From: Mesaphorura yosii
Taxonomy: Eukaryota > Arthropoda > Collembola > Poduromorpha > Tullbergiidae
Assembly: GCA_009869945.1 (NCBI GenBank)
Contig: WIXG01000163.1
Location: 1-64,000 of the forward strand
DNA length: 64,000 nt
Direction of reading: 5' to 3'
The notes beneath the pieces are model-generated. The model worked only from the letters and a program-made list of their open reading frames with translations, was not told where the DNA came from and made no database searches. The position numbers and the translations under genes were made by a program. Positions 26,201-37,155 of this stretch are shown here, piece after piece. The stretch's first letter is position 1; each line of letters opens with the position of its first letter.

Positions 26201-29200
26201 AATTGTGGGTTTAATTTGTAAATCACACCAGAAAAGAGCAAAAAGAGCAAAAGCAGCAAGTAAAGGTCGTCCGGTCACCAAAACCGGAGCAGGGTGCCGT
26301 CGAATTTTGTCGAATGCGATAAGACGAGACGATGGAATGTGGCCGTATTTTGTCCATTGATGGTAAAAAGCAATGCTGTGGGTTCTTTCATTTCGTGGCG
26401 CAGCGCATGCAAATGGTGCAATATTTCTTTTTGGTATTCATCTTCATTATTATTATTGCTATTATGCGGCCGAGTGCCGAGTCGAAATACAAAAAAGTTC
26501 TCAATAATTTAAAAAGACGAAAAGACAACGACGTTGCTACACAAAAAATAGTTCCAATCATGGGCAATTTCTGAGCTCCACCCAACTCGCTTATAATCAG
26601 TTTTTTACGTCTTGGTGGTTTTATTTCCATTTCGACGCTGAGTTTGCGAGCGATGTGTGCTAGCTGTCTCTTTTGGATATGATGGGTGGTGGTTCGCTGC
26701 TGCGATGCGAGCGAGAGCGAGGCCTCGCTCGTGTTTCTCAGCCCAATTGCTCTTGTAGCCAAATGCCTCCTGCCTCGCTACGGCCACGCAATGAAAACAA
26801 AATTCTCCACTTAGTGAAATTTTATAGCGCTGAGCCTTGCGAATGTTGACATCGCCGAACTTTCGCGTGTGCAGAGTCAGATTCCATGCTAACGCCACAC
26901 ACTTGAACTCTTAATTCTGGGCAGTGGCGAGCGACTTGCGATTTTGTAACTAAAATTGAGCTTCGTTCCATTCAGCTTTTCCTTCCATGGCAAGAAATTC
27001 GATCCATAAAAATCATACTGCTTTAAAGATCAATGTGAAATTCGAATTTCGAAATGAGTACAATCCGTTAAGGTTAAGCTCTAAGCTCATTAAGTTCGAC
27101 GGTAATAAAAACCTCTCTTTTTAGTGCATTGGGCTCAACCTTACTCAATTACCGGCCGACCTTTCGGGCGTTGGACCAAAATTGGAATGAAAACCGTTCC
27201 GTTCTGGTCTAAGTAACGAGCGATAAAATGTGTGATTGCAAAAATTAAGTGGCAAAGAGCAAAGAGCAAGCGAATTGACGAACGTCAGGGTGAAAGTTCT
27301 CTGCTCTCTTTGCAAAAAATGTGAGGAGCCGCGCCGCGAAATGAGAATTTAAAAGGGGTCTTTACACGCTTGTAATACGCGCATTAAATCGCAATAATAC
27401 GTGATAATGGGCTCCTTTACAAGTCATCTCGCTCTTGCATAATTTAATCGCGTCGTCGTCTGCGGACGTCGTAGGAGTCTATCGTAATTTATTGGCGAGG
27501 TACGCAAGCCAAGAACGATCCAGGCTGGCATGAGCCGGCTCGCGTTCGCGTTCTCGCGTAACGACTCGTCGTCGTGTAAAGTGTAATGACGATGACGATC
27601 CATTTCAACTTTATACGTCGTATAAAGCCATTCATTTGACTTCGACTGCACAAAAGAACCACCAAACAGGGAGGCATTGATTTGATTGTTGTTCCTGCTT
27701 GTTGTATGGGTGTTGCTGTTTGCATTGTTACTCCGTCGTCTCGTCAAGAGATTGTTGGGGCCACAAGACATCAACGTCAACATCAACGTACGTTCAGCAT
27801 ATTCGTTCCTTCGATCGAATAAAGTATGCACGGCAGCTGCTTATATCTAGAGAATTTGTTCAATTTCTCGATGCTCTGCATGGCCGTAGCCATAAATAAT
27901 GGAGCATCTTAATAATGACAGCGGAGGCAGTGGTGTAATGGATGATGAAGGGTCAGGGCAGGGCTTTGCCTGTGTCAATTTGGCGAGGAAAATCAAATTA
28001 AGCATCATCGTCGTCGTACAAGTACGTACGTAGACATTAAATGAAATTGCGCCCATAAATAATTTACTTTATTCCATTATTTTTACCCTTGTAAGTACAC
28101 GTAGTGCAGCCAAGAACGATCCTCAATTTGTAATTTGCATATATTGATTGCGATTGCGAGATGCTTCTTCGAGCAGGGCTGAGATTTGACTCCGACTTTG
28201 ACTTTGTTCCTTACCTGCCTTCACCCGCCCGACTCACCGATAAAATCCGTCCGTCACCATGCATTTCTTGTAGCTGTGTAGACAAATCATTAATTAAAGC
28301 AATAAGCAATCAAACGCTCGGTTCGAAGGTCTCCGTGTAATTTATGAATGAGGGAGCAAATTTTGGCAATGTTGTGCCTGCCGAGACTACAAACGGGTCG
28401 ATTATGGATGACTGATCTTGATTCCTGATTCAACGACTTATTGAAAATTGTAATTTTACATCCCTCTACTATTTTGACAAGCTCATCGACGAGTCGACAG
28501 TCGACAGGCTGGACTACCGTTGCTTTGCATTTCATTTAAAAGGTTAGGCTCGACAAATACTCGTCTCTCTTCTACATTCTGTGGACGGGTCCACACCCAA
28601 GCGTCACCATAATAAACGGAAAATATTTATAATTTATGATGCTGCGCGGTGTGCGCTCGCGCTCAGCGAAGAGAGCGTTCAAATTCAATTTACAAACGAT
28701 GTTATTACGGTTACGGCCCCGCATCGATTTCGTTCCGATCCTTTAATGTGGAAAAGTCGTCGTAGTCGTGAGGCTCAAAACATGGTATGGATGGTAATTA
28801 TTAATCCTGCGTTATAAAGCGATTTGAAAGGCCGGTCGGCCCTCGGAATCTGCAATCTGCATAATCGAGCACTGCTGATGCTGCGAGAGACGAAAAGAGA
28901 TCAGTCCGAATATGGCAGAATCAAAGGCATTTATTATTGAGAGCTGCTACCAACCAAATCATTACGAGCCGAGCTGATCCTTCGATCACTACTACTGCTC
29001 CTGCTGCTGCCGTGCCGTGCTGTGCCGTGTTGACGATGATGATCATCATCATCTCGAGCGTCGTCTCACCCACCCGAAATATTGCAGATTATGCCATTAT
29101 TGCAATTACAAGATGTAACTTTATGATTGTATTTAGTTACTTATACGGACAAAGGAACGCTCAATCATTCATTATTTGGTCCATTTTACAAATCATCAAT

Positions 29201-30430
29201 AAACTCATTTGCCAAGCCAAGCGGGGCCACGCACTGCTGTGAACTGTGAACAATGCACCCTCCGCCAAATTGGACGGCCAAGAATGCAACAACGACGAGA
29301 GTGGCAACAAAAGTTCAAGTGGTTTATGGCAGCATCAGAGGGCCAACGAAGACGCGAGAATGAATGAACGAATGGAGTCAGAAAGAAAGAAGCTGAAACA
29401 AATTTCATTGTCTTTGGCTCAAATGCATTTACTCATACTCGTGTGAGCTTTGGGTCCTTAACAATTCGTACTCAGGTTGCTTTCTTTCACTTAAAACTAC
29501 AAAACAACAAATGAGTAAAGAACACACGCACGCGACTACTGCACGATTTAAGCACCATCGATTCCAGATTTCACATTTCACATCTCATAAGTTTCGTACT
29601 CGCGAATTTGAATTGACACTCCCGTCGTTCTGCTTTCGGTATTCGGTTCTTATAAGGCCATAAAATCCGATCGGCAACGTTGCCGAGGCTTCGAGGCTTT
29701 GGATTCTTCGACTCTGCTCAGAAATACGCGAACGCAAACACATGTGAGCGACAAATCAGTCGACATGTGTGTCTCAACTCGCCTCGCCTCTTCCTTTTTT
29801 TGCATTGCTTCTCCATTCTGCATGTCTAATTTTAGCAAAATAATATTTCGTACAATAATATTAGATTACTGCTCCAAAAGACGTTCGGTTTGCATTTGCA
29901 GCATTGCAGCAAGCCGAAAGCCGAGAGCCGAAGCACAGAATCGCTGAAGCACAGCTGAAGCTCCTCTCGAACAGTCTCGATTTCTATTTCTGTTTTCGGT
30001 GTGTTTTTTCGTGTGTTCCTTCTCTGAGATTCAGATTTTTGGCACATTCTGCAAACTTTGTTTTTTTCGACGAAAATGGTAACTCTTGAAAATTCGTACT
30101 TTTCTGGCCCGACTGGCATGGCGCACGTATAAAATTACAACGTTGTAAAAAGGCAAGGCTCGCGCTCACACAGACGCGAGCACGCAAAAGTACGAGCACG
30201 CCTTAATTTTTAATACTTCAAAATTTGCAACGGTGAATGGCGAATGCAGAACGCAGCAGATGAACTCAAATACGATTGGTGATAATGTCACTAATGTCTG
30301 TCTAAATATCTGACGAACTTGAATTGACTAGATTAAAGCACTTGATTCCGAATCTCGAACTTCGAACGAAAATGAACGCACACGCACACGAACGTGGAGG
30401 AAAATTGCAACGTCCGCGTCCACTCACAGC
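23279..30430. other. 7.1 kb without a recognisable gene
   Basis: No coding region is supported on either strand. The DNA is AT-richer than the gene regions around it. It holds a strong hairpin at 25742-25773. The right end should contain the 3' UTR of the minus-strand gene that stops at 30431; I see no unambiguous poly(A) signal for it. Confidence 0.4.
25742..25773. repeat. Hairpin-forming inverted repeat with 3-base loop
   Basis: The arms ATTCTGGGACGAAGC and GCTTCGCCCAGAAT are complementary over 14 pairs with one bulged A, separated by TTC. It lies far from any coding region. Confidence 0.75.
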
Positions 30431-33400
30431 TCACACGTCGATCTCTTCATGTTCATCTTCAGCTTCTTCCTGAGCCAGAACCTGGTCCTCGTACTGATCC
30501 TCCTCAGGCTCGATCTCGATCTCGTCGTCTTCGAGAGGACCGGCATCCTCCCTATCCTCCCCCTCTTCCTGCTTGATGACCGCAACCGTACTTTGTCGCC
30601 CTGCACCGCCTCCACCACCGCCGCCGCCGCCACCGCTGATGACGATGCTGTCCTTGACCGCCTCCGGCAGATAATCCTTCCAGCTCCGAAACAAGTATCG
30701 AGTAAACTTTTTCAGCTGCCGAAACTTGCAGTAGGTCACGCCTTCCGACGACTCGAGCTGTTGTGTCTGAATGAGGAAGCCCTTCTCCTTGAACGTCTTC
30801 TCGAGATTTTCGCGAGCCACAGACTTTTTCGTCCTCCGGCGGCTGTTGCTGCTGCTGCTGCGGTGGCTGCGGGCGAGAGCGTGAGCGTGACTGCCGTGTG
30901 GCCGTAGCCGTGGCGGACTTTTCCTCGAGGCACACGGAGGACACGAAGACGAAGAGTTGGCGTTGGGTCTTTTCGCGGCTGAGGAAGACAGCGACAGCGC
31001 CGACGCGCGATTGACGTGGAGTGACAGCGGCACCTGCAGGAGGCCACTGCTGTTTTGGCCGTCCCCGTCATCGGCCTCGGCCTCCGAGTCGCTTCTCGAA
31101 CACGAACTCCTACAGCTGCCCGCCGGACTGCTCGCCCGGCTGCTCGAGCAACAGCTGCTGCGGCTGTGGTCGCTGTTACAGCAGCTTCCGCTCTTCGTGC
31201 TCCCGCAACAGTCACCGTCCGGCTCCAGATGACGGCTGTTGTTGCTTGGGCAGGCACTGATTGTGATGTCGGGCAGGATTATCGGCGAAATGAGCGACTT
31301 GCCGAACACCGCCGACGCCAACGATGTCGACGACGTCGAGGCGATGGGCCCTGGCACCGACGCCGGGGAAACTGACGCAGAGGACCCCGTTGGCAGCATA
31401 CACATCGACATGGACTTCGCGCTTTTCGGGAGCGCCAGCAGCGAGTTTGTGGTCGTCACGTTTCCGCAACTGGCCGCCTTGCTCCCGCCATCCGCCTTTC
31501 CTCTCTGGTGATGAATGCTTTTGTGCGGAGAGGTTTTGCAGTTGTTGCTACTGCTGCCCATGCCGGGCCCACAGTTCCGCTGCTGATGTGCTGCGGATTC
31601 GCTCATACGAAACACGCCTCCCGGCGCGACGCTGCTGTTAACGGCGGCAGGCTGCAGTGGTTTGTCAGTGTAGAACCGGAAATTCCCACCCGAGTCAAGC
31701 GACAGCATTTTCTTCTCCTGCAGCGTCGGCTTGACACCACCTGTGAACTTGAACTTGCAAATACTGACTTGGGCGTTGTTGGAGGCTGCCACGGCGGCAG
31801 AAACGGCAGCTGCGGCAGACGCAGACGCAGTCGACGCAGACGACGTGGACGGGTGGTCTTTCTTCACCATCCTGCTTCGGCCCCGACCTCGTGAGTTGCG
31901 GTCTCGCTGGCCGCTGCTCTTGGGTCTTGACTTGTCTTTCGCGGCGCTTCGAGTGGGCGGCACGAGCTGATGGTGGTGATAAGACCATTGTTGCTGGTGC
32001 TGGCTAGGCGCAGCAGCGGCTTGTGATTCGGAGGGCTTACGAAGCGCCAGCGATCTTTCTTGACTCTGCTGCTGCGGTCGAGAGTTTGCATTTGCACGCG
32101 TGCCACGACGTCGTTTGCTTCTACTTGGATTTTCGACTCCTAGACGGTCAAACTTGCTTTCCTCGTTTCTGTCTTCTACGTCGACGTCGATCTCTTCGTC
32201 AACCCCATCGTCGTCGCTGTTGCAAAGAAAGTGGTTTTTGACTAGAAATGAACTGAATTTATGCGCTTGGCCTGCCGTGGCCCTGGCATTTCTTTTGACT
32301 GCATCGCGGTCGTTGCGAAGAGAATCCTCATCGTCGTCTCCGCCGTCGTCGTCGCCGCCGCCAATTAGCATTACCGTCTCTTGTCCATCATTTTCATTCT
32401 CATCTCCACTGCCGTCTCCGGTCTGGCCCTCGCCTTCCTCGTCCGCATTTGTAGCCGCAGGCCGCTTTTTCTGCACAACCGTGATGACAGTCTTCGGTTT
32501 ACCGTGCCTTTTGTTCTTCGCTTTATTATCGTAACACTCGTCTTCCGCACAACTGCCCAGCCAACTTCTGATGCTATTGTTGTTGTTGTACTCTTCTTGC
32601 GCCTCTTCCTCGCCTTCTTCGCCTTCTGCCACTGCGCCTTCCGTATCTTCTGCATCTTCTATTTCCAAGTCTCGCGTGCAGAGATTCAACGGCTGTGAGT
32701 CGGTCGTCGCGTCGTCGTCAGTGAACGCTTGACTCGGGCGGCTGGAAAGGCTGAACGCCGAGAATTTTTGCTGGTAGAGTTTCTGGAGGGTGACCAACGA
32801 AGGAGGCGCTGACGCTGGCGCCGGAAATGAAGGGTCATGACTAGCGTACAAAGAATTGGGACCGTAAAGCTCGTGTGAGTGCGTGATTGCCGGCCCATCG
32901 ACCGAATGCGATGGCTGAAGCTTCTTCCTCTTTGGAGCAGGCAATGGCAACGGCAGTGGCAGTGGTAGAGGAGGCAGTGTGGACGGAGCAGAGGCAGAAG
33001 CAGACTTTGGAAAGTGAATTCCGTAGTTCTTTGAGATGAGGTGACAAATGTCGGCCTTCTTCGGTTTCCTCCCCCGTCGAGGTCTCGAATCGAAAGTCAA
33101 CTCACCCATGTAAGGCAGATTACTCATGAAATTCCTCTGCGATGACGCGCACGATTCGTGGATGACTTGTGTCTGAGACTGGGACTTCTTCGACGCTGCA
33201 GAGACAGAACTTTGGTGGGAACGGCCGGCTTTCGACGGCGGTTTGTGACTGTGACTGCTTCCCGCTTCCGGCTGCTCATGTTCCGTTCTCGGTCTCTTAA
33301 TTAGTGTGATGGACACCTGAGGCAATTGTTGAGCCAGCAAAAGCTGCTGCTGCTGAGTCGTGCCACGTGTTTGTGGTCGCAAGCGACTGCAGCCCGGGTC

Positions 33401-33691
33401 TTGAGCAGCATTTGTTTTGTTTGTACCTGCACCTGTGCCTACGCCTGCATTTCCTTCGCCCTGGACAAGACCGGCGGTCCTTCGACGACCGTGACGTTGG
33501 GTCGCCGCCAACAGCGCGGTCGCGGTCGTGTTCTGGCCTCCCACATTGGAAAACGGTTGACTGCTCGCTGTGGCTCGCTCGACGGCGGCGGCACTCGCCG
33601 CTTTGTTTCTCAGTCTGTGCTTCACCGACCCGCATTCACTAATTGCTGGCACTGCACTGGCACCATTGTAGCTGTCATTATCAGAGATCAT
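30431..33691 (-). CDS. Large intronless, mostly disordered nuclear regulator with a CtBP-type motif
   Basis: I do not recognise the family. One uninterrupted frame of 1086 codons starts at the first Met after an in-frame stop. Most of it is low complexity (Ser, Gln, Ala, acidic and Gly runs), but islands look conserved: 196-224, a basic AT-hook-like RRGRKPKK followed by ADICHLISKNYG; 334-338 PLNLC, close to the PxDLS/PLNLS motif that recruits CtBP corepressor; 646-674 with KFKFTGG, KPTLQEKKMLSLDSGGN and FRFY; and 955-1015, a predicted folded or helical segment rich in basic and aromatic residues (KKFTRYLFRSWKDYLPE). Many basic clusters (KRKK, SKRRRG) suit nuclear import, and the tail is acidic. 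I infer a chromatin or transcription cofactor. The large gene-free flanks on both sides fit a developmentally regulated gene. Confidence 0.8.
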   Translation of the reverse strand: MISDNDSYNGASAVPAISECGSVKHRLRNKAASAAAVERATASSQPFSNVGGQNTTATALLAATQRHGRRRTAGLVQGEGNAGVGTGAGTNKTNAAQDPGCSRLRPQTRGTTQQQQLLLAQQLPQVSITLIKRPRTEHEQPEAGSSHSHKPPSKAGRSHQSSVSAASKKSQSQTQVIHESCASSQRNFMSNLPYMGELTFDSRPRRGRKPKKADICHLISKNYGIHFPKSASASAPSTLPPLPLPLPLPLPAPKRKKLQPSHSVDGPAITHSHELYGPNSLYASHDPSFPAPASAPPSLVTLQKLYQQKFSAFSLSSRPSQAFTDDDATTDSQPLNLCTRDLEIEDAEDTEGAVAEGEEGEEEAQEEYNNNNSIRSWLGSCAEDECYDNKAKNKRHGKPKTVITVVQKKRPAATNADEEGEGQTGDGSGDENENDGQETVMLIGGGDDDGGDDDEDSLRNDRDAVKRNARATAGQAHKFSSFLVKNHFLCNSDDDGVDEEIDVDVEDRNEESKFDRLGVENPSRSKRRRGTRANANSRPQQQSQERSLALRKPSESQAAAAPSQHQQQWSYHHHQLVPPTRSAAKDKSRPKSSGQRDRNSRGRGRSRMVKKDHPSTSSASTASASAAAAVSAAVAASNNAQVSICKFKFTGGVKPTLQEKKMLSLDSGGNFRFYTDKPLQPAAVNSSVAPGGVFRMSESAAHQQRNCGPGMGSSSNNCKTSPHKSIHHQRGKADGGSKAASCGNVTTTNSLLALPKSAKSMSMCMLPTGSSASVSPASVPGPIASTSSTSLASAVFGKSLISPIILPDITISACPSNNSRHLEPDGDCCGSTKSGSCCNSDHSRSSCCSSSRASSPAGSCRSSCSRSDSEAEADDGDGQNSSGLLQVPLSLHVNRASALSLSSSAAKRPNANSSSSCPPCASRKSPPRLRPHGSHAHALARSHRSSSSNSRRRTKKSVARENLEKTFKEKGFLIQTQQLESSEGVTYCKFRQLKKFTRYLFRSWKDYLPEAVKDSIVISGGGGGGGGGGAGRQSTVAVIKQEEGEDREDAGPLEDDEIEIEPEEDQYEDQVLAQEEAEDEHEEIDV

Positions 33692-35191
33692 ATTTCTGCT
33701 GCTGCTGCTGGTGGTGCTTTGTTACTCTGTTACCTTGTCATTACACAGGGAGCACGAGCACGGCTTAAATTAATGAACATTTTTGGCACGGCTTTCGTGG
33801 GGCATTCAGAGACTCGATCTCAATCCAACTGTGAACTATTCACTAACGCAGCGCAGCACACAGCTCACAGAAATGTCCAAAAATAGATTTCTTTTATCGC
33901 ACAGAACACACACAAAGATTGCGTTACAACTTACAAGTCGGGTAATTGCAAAAATTCGAGATTCGACTGCAGATACTCACACTGCACGACGCACGACTTG
34001 AAAAGGACACTTTCGTAGGGCGAAAATTGAGACGAAGTCTGGAGATTACGAAAATTTTACGGTACGGCACGGCATGGAGAAAATTTCGATGCGTTTTTTT
34101 CTTGAATCTTGAGATTCTCAGTTTTCTGAATTCACCAGAAAAGAAAATCACAAATTGTGGGTATTGCTGAATATTGCGACAGTTAGCTCGTTATTGCGGC
34201 TGCTGGTTGAAGTCTGTCACTTTTCACTTGCACTTAAATACTTACTTAAAAACTGTAACGTGAACACCGCGGGCTCCGACTGATAGGACACGAGGGCACG
34301 ACACACGAGCGAGTTGCGATTTGCGAGGAGCACCAGCGTCCTTCTTTCTCCTTTGCTTTCCAAGCGAAGAATGGCTCAAAGACGAGAGCAGTCGACGAGA
34401 ATGATCGCAGAAAGAAATCAACTGACGAGAGGCGAGAGTCTTCACGTGTTGGTGTCTGGCACTTGCTCTTTGCTGCCACATCGTATCATCTGCATTTCGC
34501 AATCAACAGTGCACGGCAGTTTCTGCACAATGCACACGAGTGCTCCCTGCAAACTTGCAACGGAATCACGAAGACGGCGTTCGTTCGTAGTAACAACTGA
34601 TCGGACCCTTTCATTAAAAACGTGTTTAATCGTTTCGTTTCGATCTCCACAGACCTGACCTGCCCTACCCTGTCCTGCTCTGTGGGATTCCTACCCGTGA
34701 CGATCTAGAATTTCAATCAGCAATCTCCGAGGAATGAATGCAAGGCTCCTTCCAATCGAAGAAGAGGTTTGGAAAAGCGGATTCGTTGCTCTCGATTTTT
34801 TTATTTCCATGACTTGACGACCGACCTCCTAAGAAAGTGCCCGATTGAGGAGCGACGACGATGGGGGTACTGGGTACTGTGTGCCTCATTTGTCAAGCGT
34901 CGTCATCATTTGATGGCTTGTGTCATGGTCATGCGGCGGTGGCACGATTGTGACGTGCGTGATACAAAGGAGCCGTGCAGCGGCCTGTCTCCTCGCGTCT
35001 TTTCGTGTTGCTGCAAGGGAATGCTTGCATTGCAACTCGCGAAATCACATTCAAAGCAGAGCGGAGTGCGAACGTACGTCTGTCAGAACCTGTCAAAAAC
35101 ACAACCTTGAATTGTTGGGCTAACAAATCACTACTACAGTTATTTTAAATTTTAATTCACAAGTTGGAATTGTAAATCTGATACTGATATC
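33692..35191. other. Gene-free spacer between two divergent genes
   Basis: It lies between the start of the 1086-residue gene (minus) and the SPRY gene (plus), so it should hold both promoters and 5' UTRs. I see no coding exon and cannot place core promoter motifs. Confidence 0.4.
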
Positions 35192-36124
35192 ATGGCTTGG
35201 ATCAGCGACGGCTCTCCAGAAATCGAATCCAGTGGAGCCGAGGTCTCCTGCACGAAGGATAGCCCATCTGGCAACGTGTTCAACGCACTATGGGAAGACA
35301 GTCCTGGATCAGGTGGAGTGAAGGATGGACAACACTACTGGAAACTGGACATCAAGGCTCTCGGGTCCTCCGTCTTTGTGGGAGTCACTGATAAGGCCAA
35401 GTTCAAGCAAGGTTGGGCTATAAAAGCTCTTCTCTACGGTGGAAACTTGTCGGATGGGAGCGGACTTCTGGTTGGCGAATTTGGACCCTCCTTGAAGACT
35501 GGCAACCAAGTTGGAATTTTCGTGTCATTTGAGGGCGACCAGGTCAAGGTGTATCTGGAGCTAAATGGAAATCCACTTGGTCTGGCGTTTGATCTTCCGA
35601 AAACAGCCTTCGATGGCGTCTTCCCCGTCGTTCATTTCAGTGGCCCAGGAACTGTCGCAATCCAGAAGATAAGCGGCGCTCCGTCAAGTTTGGTCCGTCC
35701 AGCTCCAGTTCACGTTGGCATTGAGGGCGATTGGCGTCTGATTCCGAACGAGTTCAAGATAAACGGAGCCGTCACTCCGGCTCCAGTCACTGTAACGATG
35801 CGGTTCACCAAGACCAGTGGAAATGATCCGAACACCGAAAGTTACTCGATAAGTGTCCACGTGGTGAATCGAATCGGGTTCTCCCTCTCACGCACAACCG
35901 ACAGCGGTGTTTGGACGGCCAGCCCTGGCATGAGCACCCTGATGGGCGGCTCCCCTGAATGTATGGCGCTGGAAGGGCAAATTAATCAGCTTACGGCCAA
36001 CCCGGGAAAGGTGGAGTTGGAGGGCGAAATTCTGGTGTGGAACAACACAGCGTCGGCGATGGAGAGCAAGTGGGAGCGATACGAGATTGTGAAGGAGCCC
36101 GTGACGAAGAATCCATTCCAATGA
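35192..36124 (+). CDS. SPRY-domain protein with a META-like C-terminal domain
   Basis: Single-exon gene of 310 residues, no signal peptide or membrane segment, so probably cytosolic. Residues about 1-155 form a SPRY/concanavalin-like fold: HYWKLDIKALGSSVFVGVT, then KTGNQVGIFVSFEGDQV, LELNGNPLGLAFDL and FPVVHFSGPGTVAI follow the usual order of SPRY strands. Residues about 170-300 look like a META/HslJ-type beta domain: EGDWRLIPNEFKINGA at the start, GMSTLMGGSPECMALEGQI in the middle and VELEGEILVW near the end. SPRY domains bind protein partners; a META domain has no settled function in animals. The domain pairing is an inference from pattern. Start: the only Met consistent with a complete first SPRY strand. 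AATAAA follows at 36231. Confidence 0.82.
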   Translation: MAWISDGSPEIESSGAEVSCTKDSPSGNVFNALWEDSPGSGGVKDGQHYWKLDIKALGSSVFVGVTDKAKFKQGWAIKALLYGGNLSDGSGLLVGEFGPSLKTGNQVGIFVSFEGDQVKVYLELNGNPLGLAFDLPKTAFDGVFPVVHFSGPGTVAIQKISGAPSSLVRPAPVHVGIEGDWRLIPNEFKINGAVTPAPVTVTMRFTKTSGNDPNTESYSISVHVVNRIGFSLSRTTDSGVWTASPGMSTLMGGSPECMALEGQINQLTANPGKVELEGEILVWNNTASAMESKWERYEIVKEPVTKNPFQ

Positions 36125-36230
36125 ACGTGAACCCTTGCTCGAAGTAATCAGTCTTAAACGCCTACTGGAAAACTGAAGATCAGATCAGAATGGCTTGAGA
36201 TTAAAGATACGGTAACTGTAAGCGGGTAAC

Positions 36231-36236
36231 AATAAA
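36231..36236 (+). promoter_or_regulatory. Poly(A) signal of the SPRY gene
   Basis: AATAAA lies about 107 bases after the SPRY gene stop codon. Confidence 0.6.
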
Positions 36237-37155
36237 ATAACTAAACAACCATGTACCATTGTATTAATTGTAAATGGGGATTTTTCACTTATCACCTGCG
36301 CAAGGCAGCTTCAAACTTCAATTTTTGCAATTAATTGTGCAATCTTAGACTTATGCTTAGTCTTCTTTTTTAACATCATGGCAAAGGGTGACGTGGCCCG
36401 TTCTCGGGAATTTTAGCTCGGAATGTGCAAACTCACTTGGCCTTAACTTTAACTTTAAATTGGTGCTGTGCTGTAGAACTACGAATAAATATAAATACTT
36501 CCCGTCATTGTCAACTTTAGCATTTAGCTGAGAATTAAATAAAGACACGTTCGTTGAAGTTTAGCTTTGCAATTTGCTGTCTGCTTTATTTTACTTGATC
36601 TTAATGTTCATTTCCAATCAATTTCTGGAAATTCGTATCATTTGAACATGACAAAATCACAATTCCGCTTATAAAGAGTAACATAAGTCATTTTAAATAA
36701 GTCATATTGAGAATAAACATCGAAATTTGTGTACGCTCCTTACAAAAAACCGGACATTTCGTTTCAAGTTTAGTTAAAATTCGTTAATGCGACGAGTAAT
36801 AATAATAATTGAGTGGAAGGCACTTGTCATACTTTGTTGTGAGTTAAAATATAGCTTAGCACAGTAATTACAACAGAGTACAGAGACAGCTCCCAGATAA
36901 AGGATAAGAAGGTAACAAAATATGACATGCACAACCAGCGTCAAATATTATTATCACTATGCGTTAATAATTAAAATAAATATGTAGGTTTTTTGTAAGT
37001 GTACATTGTCTAAGTACATGACTTGTAACCAATCGATGGATTATATTTAATTCACTTGGGGCGAATAATTTTAATCTTTATGTAATTTTGTGCGCATAGC
37101 ATTCAGTTCTCGTATTTAAATTTTTAAATATTTCTAGACGTAAATGAAAGTTCTA
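36237..37155. other. AT-rich spacer between two convergent genes
   Basis: It includes the 3' UTR of Nup50 (minus). No coding content is seen; A+T is clearly higher than in the neighbouring exons. Confidence 0.4.

Noticed and set aside
26332-26574. An 80-residue ORF with an Ile-rich membrane-like segment
   Set aside because: The hydrophobic stretch comes from an AT-rich tract (ATTATTATTATTG); there is no supporting context.
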